Below, in pieces: positions 40,447-49,203 of a stretch of 64,000 nt of DNA. The position numbers were made by a program, and so were the translations under genes. The stretch comes from Amycolatopsis jiangsuensis (GTDB lineage Bacteria; Actinomycetota; Actinomycetes; Mycobacteriales; Pseudonocardiaceae), in the NCBI RefSeq assembly GCF_014204865.1, contig NZ_JACHMG010000001.1:1240001-1304000 (forward strand), given 5' to 3'. Under the pieces are notes generated by a model, which was not told where the DNA came from, did no database searches, and saw only the letters and a list, made by a program, of their open reading frames with translations. Within the stretch, counting starts at the first letter, position 1; every line of letters begins with the position of its first letter.

Positions 40447-41309
40447 CGGGCGGGACTCCGTTCCAGAGACGGGGAGGGCGACGATTGCAGGGACGGTGTT
40501 CCCGGAGACAGTGCTGCGTCCGGGGGCGGTGCTTCCGTAGACCGTGCTGCGTCCGGAGACGGTTCTCCGGACAGAGCCGAGATCTCCACGCCGGACGCGG
40601 TGACGCGCACGGCGTGCCGCTCGGGCACCGGCTGCCAGGTCGGGTCCGGATCGCACGGTTCGGACGCGAGCACGACCCCGGTCGCCGTGCGCCGCCAGGA
40701 CAGCGCATGCGTCCACGCCGTGCCGACCAGCGTTTCCCCGTCGGTGAGCAGAAAATTCAGCCGGGACCCGGGTGCGGCCGCCTCGACTTCGGCGACGAGC
40801 GCGGACACTGCGGCCAGCGGCTCCTCGCCCGCACGCAATCGCGCACGCAGCAGCGCCCACAGCAGGACCGAATCCGTGGGTGCTGCCAGGGTCAGCAGCT
40901 CACCCAGATCGAGGCGGCCGGCGAGTCCGGTCATCGACTGCGGCCACCCGCGGACCACTCCGTTGTGGCTGAACAGCCAGCCGTCCTCGGCGAACGGCGC
41001 GGCCGCCGCTTCGGTGACCGGCATTCCGGTGGTGCCGTTGCGCACCGCGGCGACGAACGCCTTCGTACGCACCGAGGCGGCCAGCGCGGACAGCGTGTCG
41101 TCTGTCCACAGTGGCTCCCGGCGCCGGTAAAGCTGCGGCGGCGCACCCGGATCCGGGTACCAGCCGAGACCGAATCCGTCGGCGTTCACCGACCCGCCGC
41201 CCCGCATGTCGCGGGGCGCGTACGACTGCACCAGCAGCGCATGCGGGGCGGTGAACACCAGCTCGGCGGGCGAGCAGGGCTCGCCCAGATACGCGAGGTG
41301 ACGGCACAT
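40443..41309 (-). CDS. egtC: Gamma-glutamyl-hercynylcysteine S-oxide hydrolase EgtC
   Basis: A 288-residue Ntn-type amidohydrolase that removes glutamate from the hercynyl intermediate. Cys2 (MCRHLAYLG) becomes the N-terminal nucleophile after Met removal; VNADGFGLGWY and FSHNGVVRGW are the glutaminase-type motifs. ATG 41307-41309. The last 40 or so residues are a Ser/Pro/Ala-rich low-complexity tail not seen in typical EgtC (about 230-250 residues). It is coupled to egtD by a four-base overlap and to egtB by a five-base gap. Confidence 0.94.
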   Translation of the reverse strand: MCRHLAYLGEPCSPAELVFTAPHALLVQSYAPRDMRGGGSVNADGFGLGWYPDPGAPPQLYRRREPLWTDDTLSALAASVRTKAFVAAVRNGTTGMPVTEAAAAPFAEDGWLFSHNGVVRGWPQSMTGLAGRLDLGELLTLAAPTDSVLLWALLRARLRAGEEPLAAVSALVAEVEAAAPGSRLNFLLTDGETLVGTAWTHALSWRRTATGVVLASEPCDPDPTWQPVPERHAVRVTASGVEISALSGEPSPDAARSTEAPPPDAALSPGTPSLQSSPSPSLERSPAR

Positions 41310-41314
41310 CGCGG

Positions 41315-42664
41315 CTAGCCCACCTCGCCCGGACGCGGATCGCGGGCACAGCGGAAGCCGGCGAAGATCTGCCGCCGGATCGGGTAGTCCCAGTTGCGGA
41401 ACGTGCCGCGCGCGGCCGCCGAGTCGGTGCCGAACGATCCGCCGCGCAGCACCTTGTACTCCGGCCCGAAGAACACCTCCGAGTACTCCCGGTACGGGAA
41501 CGCCGCGAACCCGGGATAGCCGTGGAAGTCGGTGCTCGTCCACTCCCACACGTCCCCGATCAGCTGGGCCACGCCCAGTGGCGACCGCCCGGCGGGGTAC
41601 GCGCCGGCCTCGGCCGGGCGCAGGTGGCGCTGGCCGACATTGGCGTGTTCGGCCGTGGGTTCCTCGTCGCCCCAAGGGAATCGCCGCGAACGGCCGGTGG
41701 CCGGATCGAACCGGGCGGCCTTCTCCCACTCCGCCTCGGTGGGCAGCCGCTTGCCCGCCCACTTCGCGTACGCCTCGGCCTCGTAGTAGGACACGTGCAC
41801 GACCGGTTCCCGCTCCGGAAGCCGTTCCCGCACCCCGAAACGCGTGCGCCACCAGCCGTCCGGCCCGCGGTGCCAGAACCGTGGCGCCGTGATGCCGTGG
41901 TCCTGGAGGTAGGCCCAGCCGGCCGCGCTCCAGAGCCGCTCCCGCTGGTAGCCGCCGCCGTCGAGGAACTCCAGGTACGCCCCGCAGGTGACCGGGGTGG
42001 TGTCGAGTACGAACGCCGGCACGTCGATCTCGTGCGCCGGACGTTCGTTGTCCAGCGCCCAGGGTTCCGCGCTCGTGCCCATCGTGAACCTGCCCCCGGG
42101 GACCAGGACCTCGGCCGGCCGGGGTCCGGACGGCGCGCGCGGCGGCTCCGGCGCGTGCAGCACCGGCTCTCCCTTGCGCAGCTGGTGGGTGGCCAGCATC
42201 GTCTCGTCGTGCTGCTGCTCGTGCTGGGTGATCATCCCGAAGGCGAACGCGCTCTCGGTGAGCCGCCGCCCCTCCATCGGCGCCTTTTCCAGGACGTCGA
42301 AGGCCTTCTCCCGGACTTCACGCACGTACGCCCGGGCCTCGGCCGGGCTGAGCAGCGGCAGCGCCGGCCGGTCCGCCCGCGAATGCCGGAAGGCGTCGTA
42401 CAGGTCGTCGATGTCCGGCCGCAGCGCCTCCCGTCCGCCGACATCGCGGACCAGCCACAGCTCTTCCTGGCTGCCGATGTGCGCGAGATCCCACACCAGC
42501 GGCGACATCAGTTTCGAATGCTGGCGCACGAGGTCTCCGTCGTCGACCGCGTCGGTGAGCGTGACGCTGCGCTCGCGGGCCCGCGTCAACGCCGCTGCCG
42601 CGTGCGCGCGCAGGTCCTGCGGGCTCAGTTCCAGCAGGGGGTTGGGCTCGGGGGTGACGCTCAT
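41315..42664 (-). CDS. egtB: Hercynine oxygenase (sulfoxide synthase) EgtB
   Basis: A 449-residue non-haem iron enzyme joining hercynine and gamma-glutamylcysteine with O2. The N-terminal DinB-like domain has WDLAHIGSQEELWL and the HEQQHDE segment that supplies the three-His iron site. The C-terminal FGE-sulfatase fold shows GGRFTMGT, RLPTEAEWEKAA, GDVWEWTSTDFHGYPGF and LRGGSFGT. ATG 42662-42664 overlaps the egtA stop by four bases. Length and order match mycobacterial egtB, making the whole pathway to ergothioneine sulfoxide intact. Confidence 0.95.
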   Translation of the reverse strand: MSVTPEPNPLLELSPQDLRAHAAAALTRARERSVTLTDAVDDGDLVRQHSKLMSPLVWDLAHIGSQEELWLVRDVGGREALRPDIDDLYDAFRHSRADRPALPLLSPAEARAYVREVREKAFDVLEKAPMEGRRLTESAFAFGMITQHEQQHDETMLATHQLRKGEPVLHAPEPPRAPSGPRPAEVLVPGGRFTMGTSAEPWALDNERPAHEIDVPAFVLDTTPVTCGAYLEFLDGGGYQRERLWSAAGWAYLQDHGITAPRFWHRGPDGWWRTRFGVRERLPEREPVVHVSYYEAEAYAKWAGKRLPTEAEWEKAARFDPATGRSRRFPWGDEEPTAEHANVGQRHLRPAEAGAYPAGRSPLGVAQLIGDVWEWTSTDFHGYPGFAAFPYREYSEVFFGPEYKVLRGGSFGTDSAAARGTFRNWDYPIRRQIFAGFRCARDPRPGEVG

Positions 42665-44154
42665 CGCTCGTGCCTCCTCGATCCGTCGAGCCGGGCACGC
42701 AGCCCGGTGGTGATGTCGGTGATGGTGTCCTCGGGCAGTCCGGTGGCCGGCAGCGCGGCGACGCCGAGCTCGACCAGATCCCGTGCCACGGCGGACATTC
42801 CGGGCGCGGCCAGCCCGTGGCGTGCCGCCTGCTCCCAGCGTCCGGCCACCGGCGCGCAGCGGCGGACCACTTCCTCCACTGTGGACGGATCGGCGAACAG
42901 CGCGGTGACCAGCGCGACCGGCGCCAGCCACTGCCCGGGCGGTTGCGCGTCCAGATACCGCAGTTCGAGATAACCCTGCGGCCGGACGGGCGTGAACATC
43001 GTGCCGAGGTGGTAGTCCAGATCGGCGCCGGTGGGCCGGGGCAGCACCGCGGCCGCGCCACGCCCGGCGATCCAGTCCGCGAACGTGAGCCCCTCCGGGG
43101 CATCCCACGGCTTCCGGTCCCGGGGCAGCACCATGAGCGGGGTGTCCATCATCCGCCGGGCCCACGCTCTTGCCGGGTCCAGGTCGGCGCCAGCCGAGTC
43201 CCGACCAGCACCAGCCGGGTCCACAGCGGTGCCAGCCGGGTCCAGGCCAGCACCAGCCGGGTCCAGAGCGGTGCCAGCCGGGTCCGGGCCAGCACCCGCC
43301 GAATCCCAACCAGCGCCCGCCGAGCCCAGGCCAGCCCCCGTCGAGCCAGGGCCAGCACCCGCCGAGCCCGGACCACCGCCCACCGAATCCAAGCCAGCGC
43401 CCCCCGGATCCAGGTCGGCGTCCGCCGATCGGGTGCGCACCGGTTCGGTCTGCAGCACCGCGAGCCACCGCGCGGAGGCGTGCCCGGTGTCGCGGCCCTG
43501 GTGCACCCGCGAGTTCGCGAACAGGGCCAGCAGCGGCGGCCCCATCGCGTGGGCGGCCGCCCAGCGGGGCGCGATCTGCTCGGCTTCGCCCGCGTCCAGG
43601 CAGATCTGCAGCCCCGCGGTGCTGCACATCATCGTGATGCCGCCCTCGCCGAGTGGCGCGAACCGCCGCTCCATGGCGGCGTAGCGGGGAGTGCGCAACC
43701 GGCGCCGCGGCGGGCGGTGCGCGTCGATGCCCGATTCGCCGAGTTCGAGACCGGCGCGGGCCAGCAGTGCGGTGAGATGCGAGAGATCGGCTTCCACGGC
43801 CGCGTGCAGGGCCGGCAGAGAAGCCTGCGGCAGAGCGGAAATCTCCACCTGGCAACCGGGTTCCAGGCTCACCGGCGAACCGGCCGGGAGCGGGACCGCG
43901 GGACTTTCGGGGCGCAGGGTCCGCGGGGTGTGCGGCCCGAGCGCGGTGGCGAGGACGTCGGGATCGAGGGGGCGGGCCGGGTCCCCGGTGTGGTGCACCG
44001 TGAACTCGAGTTCCACGCCGAGCAGCCGCGGTGGCCCGTGCTTGAAGCACACCGAGGCGACGTACCGCTCCCCGGCCGCGCGGTCCGACAGGACCCGCAC
44101 GGCAAGGTCCGACGCACTCCCGGGACTGTCCGGAAAATTGTGCACCGTAGTCAT
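42661..44154 (-). CDS. egtA: Glutamate-cysteine ligase EgtA with internal repeat insertion
   Basis: A 497-residue ATP-dependent ligase making gamma-glutamylcysteine for EgtB. Family features include RLLGVELEFTVHH, EISALPQASLPALH, MMCSTAGLQICLDAG and GYLELRYLDAQPPGQW. Known EgtA proteins are about 430 residues. The excess is an insertion at about residues 248-325 made of eleven seven-residue repeats (pattern D/G-P/S-A-G-A/T-G-x) just before DPARAWARRM. Frame is kept, so the enzyme may still work. First gene of the egtABCD operon; ATG at 44152-44154. Confidence 0.93.
   Translation of the reverse strand: MTTVHNFPDSPGSASDLAVRVLSDRAAGERYVASVCFKHGPPRLLGVELEFTVHHTGDPARPLDPDVLATALGPHTPRTLRPESPAVPLPAGSPVSLEPGCQVEISALPQASLPALHAAVEADLSHLTALLARAGLELGESGIDAHRPPRRRLRTPRYAAMERRFAPLGEGGITMMCSTAGLQICLDAGEAEQIAPRWAAAHAMGPPLLALFANSRVHQGRDTGHASARWLAVLQTEPVRTRSADADLDPGGAGLDSVGGGPGSAGAGPGSTGAGLGSAGAGWDSAGAGPDPAGTALDPAGAGLDPAGTAVDPAGAGRDSAGADLDPARAWARRMMDTPLMVLPRDRKPWDAPEGLTFADWIAGRGAAAVLPRPTGADLDYHLGTMFTPVRPQGYLELRYLDAQPPGQWLAPVALVTALFADPSTVEEVVRRCAPVAGRWEQAARHGLAAPGMSAVARDLVELGVAALPATGLPEDTITDITTGLRARLDGSRRHER
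43181..43432 (-). repeat. 21-bp tandem repeat inside egtA
   Basis: Eleven clear and one degenerate 21-base units, beginning at 43181 and then every 21 bases. The common core is CCAGCACCAGCCGGGTCC with base changes between units. Each encodes seven residues on the minus strand, so changes in copy number keep the reading frame. Confidence 0.9.
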
Positions 44155-44343
44155 GTGTCGCCGTCCACGTCAGGAGGTCCACGGAGCGGGACCTCGTCCG
44201 TTCCGGACGCTACACGCGGGGTCCGACAAAATCAGGGCCGTACGCCGGGACGGCCCATCGATAAGAACCTCGTAAGCACCGCCGACCTGGCGTTTCCCGA
44301 TTCCCCGTGCGGCCGCGGCGGCTGCTCCGTCCGGGTGGCCGGC

Positions 44344-45270
44344 TCACGGCAGCTCGGGTTCGGTGCCCAGCCCCAGTTCCGCCGCCGCGGTCCGCACCGC
44401 GGCGACCACCAGCTGCAGCGCCGGGCGCCGGGTCTCGGTGCGCCGGTAGGCGATCGACACCGTGCGCAGCAGCGGGGTGGCCAGCGCGACGACGTCGATG
44501 CCGGGCGGACGCAGCAGCCGCAGCCCGAGATCGGACACCAGCGTGACCCCGAGGCCGGCGCCGACCATCACCATCGCGGTGGACTGTTCCTCCACCTCGT
44601 GGTTGATCTTCGGCTGGAACCCGTGCCGGTGACAGGCGATCCGGATCGCGCGGCCGAAATGCGACTTGGCGCTGGCGAGGATCCACGGGTACTCGGCGAG
44701 CGCGTCGAGCGGGACGGTGGCCGAGGGCAGCGCACCCGCCGGCACCGCCGCGTGCAGCCGCTCCACCGCGACCACCGCGCGTTCCAGCCCGGTGTCCCAG
44801 CGCATCGGCGCGTCCGAATAGTCGATCACGAACGACAGGTCCAGCGTCCCGTCGCGGACCGCCTCCGCGGTCGCTTCCGGGGCCAGTTCCCGGGTACGGA
44901 CCTGGATTCCCGGGTAGTCGGCGGCCAGCGCGGTGAGCGCGCCCGGCAGCAGGCCCGAGGCGACCGACGCCCACACCCCGGCGGTCAGCCGCGCGGACAT
45001 CGTGCCCTGCGCCTCCTCGAGCGCGAGCGTCGCGCGCTCGACCGAGCCGAGGATCTCCTCCGCGTGGTCGGTCAGCAGGAAGCCCAGCTCGGTCAGCTGA
45101 ACGCGCCGGCCGAGCCGTTCGAACAGCTTCACCCCGACGTCGCGTTCGAGCTGGGCGAGCTGCTGGGACACCGCGGAAACCGTGTAGTGCAGCGACGCCG
45201 CCGCGGCCGTGATGGTCCCGCGCCGCCGTAGCTCACGAAGCATCCGCAGGCGGTGCAACGAAAGCTCCAT
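44344..45270 (-). CDS. LysR-family regulator
   Basis: A 308-residue protein. The N-terminal winged HTH MELSLHRLRMLRELRRRGTITAAAASLHYTVSAVSQQLAQLERDVGVKLFER is standard LysR, and the remainder is a two-lobed substrate-binding-like effector domain. ATG 45268-45270. It is divergent from an amino-acid dehydrogenase gene 123 bases away, its most likely target; the egt operon 189 bases downstream on the same strand is less likely. Effector unknown, an amino or keto acid being the obvious guess. Confidence 0.88.
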   Translation of the reverse strand: MELSLHRLRMLRELRRRGTITAAAASLHYTVSAVSQQLAQLERDVGVKLFERLGRRVQLTELGFLLTDHAEEILGSVERATLALEEAQGTMSARLTAGVWASVASGLLPGALTALAADYPGIQVRTRELAPEATAEAVRDGTLDLSFVIDYSDAPMRWDTGLERAVVAVERLHAAVPAGALPSATVPLDALAEYPWILASAKSHFGRAIRIACHRHGFQPKINHEVEEQSTAMVMVGAGLGVTLVSDLGLRLLRPPGIDVVALATPLLRTVSIAYRRTETRRPALQLVVAAVRTAAAELGLGTEPELP

Positions 45271-45393
45271 GCACGAACCCTAAACAACTTCCTCCAGCTT
45301 CGGTAACTGGACGCGCCCGGTTCCCCGGCGCCACTCTCGGAAGTACGGCGGCGCACCGGCGCCACCGGCGGACACTTGGAGGTGAAGGGCCCG

Positions 45394-46584
45394 ATGAACG
45401 CCGAACCGCTGATGAGGCTCACGTGGACCGACCCGGTCACCGGCGCCCACGGCTACCTGGTCGTGCACAGCCTGGTCTCCGGCATGGCGACCGGCGGCAC
45501 GCGGATGCGCGCCGGCTGCACCGTGGACGAGGTCGCCGACCTGGCACGGGGCATGGCGAACAAGACGGCAACGTTCAACCTCCCGGTCGGGGGCGCCAAG
45601 GGCGGCCTCGACTTCGATCCGAAGGACCCGCGCGCGTTCGGCGTGCTGACCCGGTTTTGTGAGTTCCTGCGCCCGTGGCTGGACGGCAGCTGGGTGACCG
45701 CGGAGGATCTCGGCGTTCCCCAGCACCTGATCGACGAGGTGTTCGCGAAGCTCGGTCTCGAGCAGTCCTACCACGCGGCGATCCACCGGTCCGCGGATCC
45801 GGCCCGCACGCTGCGGCGGGTCCAGGCCGGGCTCAACGCACCGGTGCCCGGCGGGCTGCTGCTGGGCGACGTCATCGGCGGTTACGGCGTGGCGCAGGCC
45901 TGCCTCGGCGCCGCGAACGCGTGGAGCTGGGAAACGGCCGACACGACGGTGGCGATCCAGGGCATCGGCACGATGGGCGGCGGCGCCGCCTGGTACCTGC
46001 ACGAGGCGGGAATGAAGGTCGTCGCGGTCGCCGATGCCGCGGGCACGTTGTACGACCCGGAAGGCCTCGACGTGCCGGCGCTGCTCGAACTGCGCGACCG
46101 CTTCGGCGAGATCGACCGCACCCGGCTGCCCGATGGCGTGCGCAGCCTGCCGCGCGAGGCCGTGGTCGGCATCGGCGCCGACGTCTTCGTGCCGGCCGCG
46201 ATCTCGTACGCGCTGCGCGTGGACAACGAAAACCTGGTGAAGGCGAAGGTGGTGGTGGAAGCGGCGAACGCGGCCACCACACCGGAGGCGGAGGCCGCGC
46301 TGTCCGCCCGTGGCGTCGCCGTCATTCCGGACTTCGTCGCGAACGCCGGTGCTGCCGCGTGGGCGTGGTGGCTGCTGCTTGGTGAGGTCGGCGCCGACCC
46401 GGCCGACTCGTTCCTGCGGCTGCGCACCGAGATGCAGGCGAAGGTGGCCCTGCTGCTGACCGAGTGGAACCTCGACCGCGTGCCGCCGCGCGTGACCGGG
46501 CTGCGGCTGGTCGAGCACACCCGCGTGGCGCGGGCCGAGGAGTCGCTGACGCCCGGCGGAACGCCGGCACTCACCATCCCCTGA
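45394..46584 (+). CDS. Glu/Leu/Phe/Val dehydrogenase family protein
   Basis: A 396-residue NAD(P)-dependent amino-acid dehydrogenase. The substrate-binding lysines lie in MANKTATFNLPVGGAKGGL, with the catalytic Lys in GGAKGG. The Rossmann motif is IQGIGTMGGGAAWYLH, and VVVEAANAATTPEAE follows the glutamate-dehydrogenase-like pattern. ATG 45394 chosen over the in-frame TTG 18 bases upstream; GAAGGG lies just before it. The residues that set substrate preference do not let me choose between glutamate and branched-chain substrates. Likely under the divergent LysR protein. Confidence 0.85.
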   Translation: MNAEPLMRLTWTDPVTGAHGYLVVHSLVSGMATGGTRMRAGCTVDEVADLARGMANKTATFNLPVGGAKGGLDFDPKDPRAFGVLTRFCEFLRPWLDGSWVTAEDLGVPQHLIDEVFAKLGLEQSYHAAIHRSADPARTLRRVQAGLNAPVPGGLLLGDVIGGYGVAQACLGAANAWSWETADTTVAIQGIGTMGGGAAWYLHEAGMKVVAVADAAGTLYDPEGLDVPALLELRDRFGEIDRTRLPDGVRSLPREAVVGIGADVFVPAAISYALRVDNENLVKAKVVVEAANAATTPEAEAALSARGVAVIPDFVANAGAAAWAWWLLLGEVGADPADSFLRLRTEMQAKVALLLTEWNLDRVPPRVTGLRLVEHTRVARAEESLTPGGTPALTIP

Positions 46585-46599
46585 GCGGGCGCGGGGAAA

Positions 46600-46639
46600 G
46601 GCTCCTTGCCGGAGGCGAAAGAGCGTCCGGCAAGGAGCC
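46600..46639. terminator. Bidirectional terminator between dehydrogenase and pip
   Basis: Arms 46600-46613 and 46626-46639 (GGCTCCTTGCCGGA and complement) pair perfectly over 14 bp with a 12-base loop. The convergent pip stop codon is two bases away. Confidence 0.85.
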
Positions 46640-46641
46640 GC

Positions 46642-47583
46642 TCAGCGTGCGAACCGGTCCGTGGCGCCGATCAGGACGTCTTCCATCGCCGGCGCTGCCG
46701 TGGTGTGCCCGGCGCCGCCGACCAGCACCAGCTCGGCGTCCGGCAGCGCCTGCTGCAGCAGCCACGGCGTACCGGCCAGGCTGCTGAGATCCAGCATCCC
46801 CTGAGCGAGCACGACCGGGATCCCGGCGAGCCGCCCGGCCTGACGCAGGATCGCGCCGTCCTCCAGGAAACAGTTGTGGGCGAAGTAGTGCGTGACGAGA
46901 CGTGCGAAGGCGAGCCGGGGCCGCGGTTGCGCGAGGAGCGGCGAAGGCGGCACGCCGGGAAGCATCGCGTCCTCCCACGCGCACCAGCGCCGCGCGGCTT
47001 CCTCGTGCACGGCGGGATCCGGGTCGAGCAGCAACCGGTGGTAGGCGGCAGCGAGATCGCCGTCGCGTTCGGCTTCGGGGACGCCCTCGCGAAACCGCGC
47101 GAACGCGTCCGGGAGCATGCCGCCGAGATCGCGCGTCAGCAAGGAAATCTCCGCGCGCCGGTCGGTGGCGAGGCCCATCATCACCACTTCGCTCACCCGG
47201 CCGGGATGCCGTACCGCATAGGTCAGTCCGAGCGCGCACCCCCAGGAACCGCCGAACACCAGCCATTTCTCGATCCCGAGCGTGGTGCGCAGCAGTTCCA
47301 GGTCGGCCAGCAGGTGCTCGGCCGTGTTCGCGGTCAGTGCCTCGACGGTGTCGCCGGCGTGCGGGGTGCTGCGGCCACTGCCGCGCTGGTCGAAGAGCAC
47401 GATGCGGTAGCGCTCCGGGTCGAAGAACCGGCGCATCGCGGTGCTGCATCCGGTGCCCGGCCCGCCGTGCAGGACCACCGCGGGTTTGCCGTCCGGGTTC
47501 CCGCAGGTCTCCCAGTACACCCGGTGCCCGTCGCCGACGTCGAGCAGGCCGTGGTCGTACGGCTCGAGTTCCGGATAGCGCAT
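46642..47583 (-). CDS. pip: Proline iminopeptidase (peptidase S33)
   Basis: A 313-residue cytoplasmic alpha/beta hydrolase removing N-terminal proline. It has VLHGGPGTGCSTAMRRFFDPERYRIVLFDQRGSGRSTPHA, the nucleophile in FGGSWGCALGLTYA, the acid in QGMLDLSS and the His in GGAGHTT. Length matches Pip. Its ATG directly abuts the EspG stop (TGAATG), so it is the last gene of the EspG/PPE mini-operon. That placement is unusual and suggests co-expression only. Confidence 0.92.
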   Translation of the reverse strand: MRYPELEPYDHGLLDVGDGHRVYWETCGNPDGKPAVVLHGGPGTGCSTAMRRFFDPERYRIVLFDQRGSGRSTPHAGDTVEALTANTAEHLLADLELLRTTLGIEKWLVFGGSWGCALGLTYAVRHPGRVSEVVMMGLATDRRAEISLLTRDLGGMLPDAFARFREGVPEAERDGDLAAAYHRLLLDPDPAVHEEAARRWCAWEDAMLPGVPPSPLLAQPRPRLAFARLVTHYFAHNCFLEDGAILRQAGRLAGIPVVLAQGMLDLSSLAGTPWLLQQALPDAELVLVGGAGHTTAAPAMEDVLIGATDRFAR

Positions 47584-48333
47584 TCAGGCGAGATTACCGG
47601 CGAGTTCCCGCAGCGCACCACACAGTTCCGCCGGTCCGGCCGGGCCGATCCGGATCATCGCGTCCGGGCCGGCACCGACGGTGTAGCTGAGGTAGCGGCC
47701 CCAGTCGGTATCCGCGTAGTGCAACGGCTCTTCGAGACGGCTGTAGCGGCCGACGTCGTCGCGGCGGCCCGCGTACAGCTCCCCGCTGCCGTGGACCGGA
47801 CGCTGCACGAGGTTCACCACGTCGGCCAGCACCGGATCGAGGGGGTAGGCGTCCGCGCCGCGGCGCGCGGCTTCGGTCAGGTCGCCGACGCGGACGCTGC
47901 GCGGCTGCCCGCCGCCGCGGCCCACGTGCGGCAGCTGCGCGATCAGCGTCTCCAGCACCTGGTCCCGGTCGATCTCCTGGACGCCGACCTGCTCGCCGTC
48001 GGACACCGCGAGCACCGCCTGCAGCCCGCCCGCCGCGGCGAGCACGCCGTAGGTCCGGTCCCCGGTGGCGACCCAGCCGTAGTACTCGACGACCGGGCGC
48101 ACGAGCAGCGGCAGCCAGTCGAGGAAGTCCGCGGTGGCCCGGCCGCGGCCGTCGACGAGGCCGGCCACCGCGAGCGCGTCGTCGACCCGTTTGGCCGCTT
48201 CGTCGCGTTCGGTCTCCGAGAGCCACCGCGGCTCCGGGCGCAGGGTCACGTGCAGCCGGCCGAGGCGTTCCCGTTCGGCCAGCGCGGCGAGGGCTTCGAC
48301 CGGGACGTCGACCCGGTCCGCCGGTCCGGTCAC
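47584..48333 (-). CDS. EspG-family ESX-secretion-associated protein
   Basis: A 249-residue protein related to EspG, the cytosolic chaperone that holds PE/PPE-type substrates before type VII secretion. Recognisable stretches are VDVPVEALAALAERERLGRLHVTLRPEPRWLS at the N-terminus and the C-terminal YTVGAGPDAMIRIGPAGPAELCGALREL. GTG start three bases after the PPE-like stop. The pairing of a PPE-like substrate with its chaperone is as in mycobacterial ESX loci, but no ESX core gene (eccC, mycP, eccD) is present. Confidence 0.85.
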   Translation of the reverse strand: MTGPADRVDVPVEALAALAERERLGRLHVTLRPEPRWLSETERDEAAKRVDDALAVAGLVDGRGRATADFLDWLPLLVRPVVEYYGWVATGDRTYGVLAAAGGLQAVLAVSDGEQVGVQEIDRDQVLETLIAQLPHVGRGGGQPRSVRVGDLTEAARRGADAYPLDPVLADVVNLVQRPVHGSGELYAGRRDDVGRYSRLEEPLHYADTDWGRYLSYTVGAGPDAMIRIGPAGPAELCGALRELAGNLA

Positions 48334-48336
48334 CGG

Positions 48337-49122
48337 TCACTCCTGCCCGAGCACCGGCGGGGTCGCCGGCTCGCCGGTACCGAAGACGGCGTCCGGATCG
48401 TCCTCCACCAGGTAGTCCGGCCGGTAGCGCTCGCTCTCGCCGGTCCGCCGGACGCCCGGCGCGCCGGCGACGCCACCGGCCTGGCCCGTCCCGCGCACCA
48501 CGGGTTCCGCGGGCGCCGGCGCCCAGGTGGCCGGCGCCGGAGCAACGCCGCCGCCCGCACCGGCCGACTGCGTGGTGGTCGTTTCCGATCCCGCCCGGCG
48601 CACGGGCGCCGCGTCCGGGCCGACGAGGCCGTACTGCCGGGGCAGCACGGCCTTCGTGTTCGCGGTGACGCCGTGGTACTGCTCCATGACCCGGACGTTC
48701 GTCTCGTTCGCGGCATGGTTGCCTTCCACACCGGACTGGAACGACGGCGGTACCGCCGCGGCCGGCGACACCACCGCGTGCAGCCCGGCGGCCCACGGCT
48801 GCGGTCGCTGCGGCGCCGGCGGCACGTCGACCACCTCGTGCCCGGATCGTTCGAAGCTGCTCGCTTGCGTGTCGGCCGAGGCGCCGGTCATGTCGAGCGG
48901 ATCGGCCGAGTTCCCAAACGCGGCCGCCAGCGGGCCGGCGCCGGAACGCGCCGCCTCCGCGCCCACCCCGGTCCAGGACCGGGCCATCCGCTCCTGCAGG
49001 TCCTTGATGTTCCGCGCACGCTCGAGGTAGGCCGCGGACAGCTCCCGCACTTTGTCCGCGGTCGACCGCAGACCGGACGTGTCACCGCCGCGGAAGTTGT
49101 CGTAGATCTGCTTGCCGTCCAC
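48337..49122 (-). CDS. PPE-like protein with C-terminal YxxxD secretion motif
   Basis: A 261-residue protein. The helical N-terminal 110 residues contain the W-x-G turn (SWTGVGAEAARSG) of WXG/PPE helical hairpins. A low-complexity Pro/Ala/Gly/Thr region follows. The C-terminus ends with YLVEDDPDAVFGTGEPATPPVLG, whose YLVED fits the YxxxD/E type VII signal in position and in its following acidic residues. GTG start after GAAGGGAAC. It is a probable substrate of the downstream EspG chaperone. The true mycobacterial PPE motif is not present. Confidence 0.82.
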   Translation of the reverse strand: MDGKQIYDNFRGGDTSGLRSTADKVRELSAAYLERARNIKDLQERMARSWTGVGAEAARSGAGPLAAAFGNSADPLDMTGASADTQASSFERSGHEVVDVPPAPQRPQPWAAGLHAVVSPAAAVPPSFQSGVEGNHAANETNVRVMEQYHGVTANTKAVLPRQYGLVGPDAAPVRRAGSETTTTQSAGAGGGVAPAPATWAPAPAEPVVRGTGQAGGVAGAPGVRRTGESERYRPDYLVEDDPDAVFGTGEPATPPVLGQE

Positions 49123-49203
49123 CTGGTTCCCTTCGTGCCCCGGCCCCGGTCGGCCCGCGTCCGATCACCGTGCCCCACTCGGCTGTGCCCCGATCAGCGG
49201 TGG

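Noticed and set aside
43142..43440. egtA repeat region as a separate small gene or pseudogenising insertion
   Set aside because: Frame is kept on both sides and conserved EgtA motifs resume at once, so it is an in-frame expansion.
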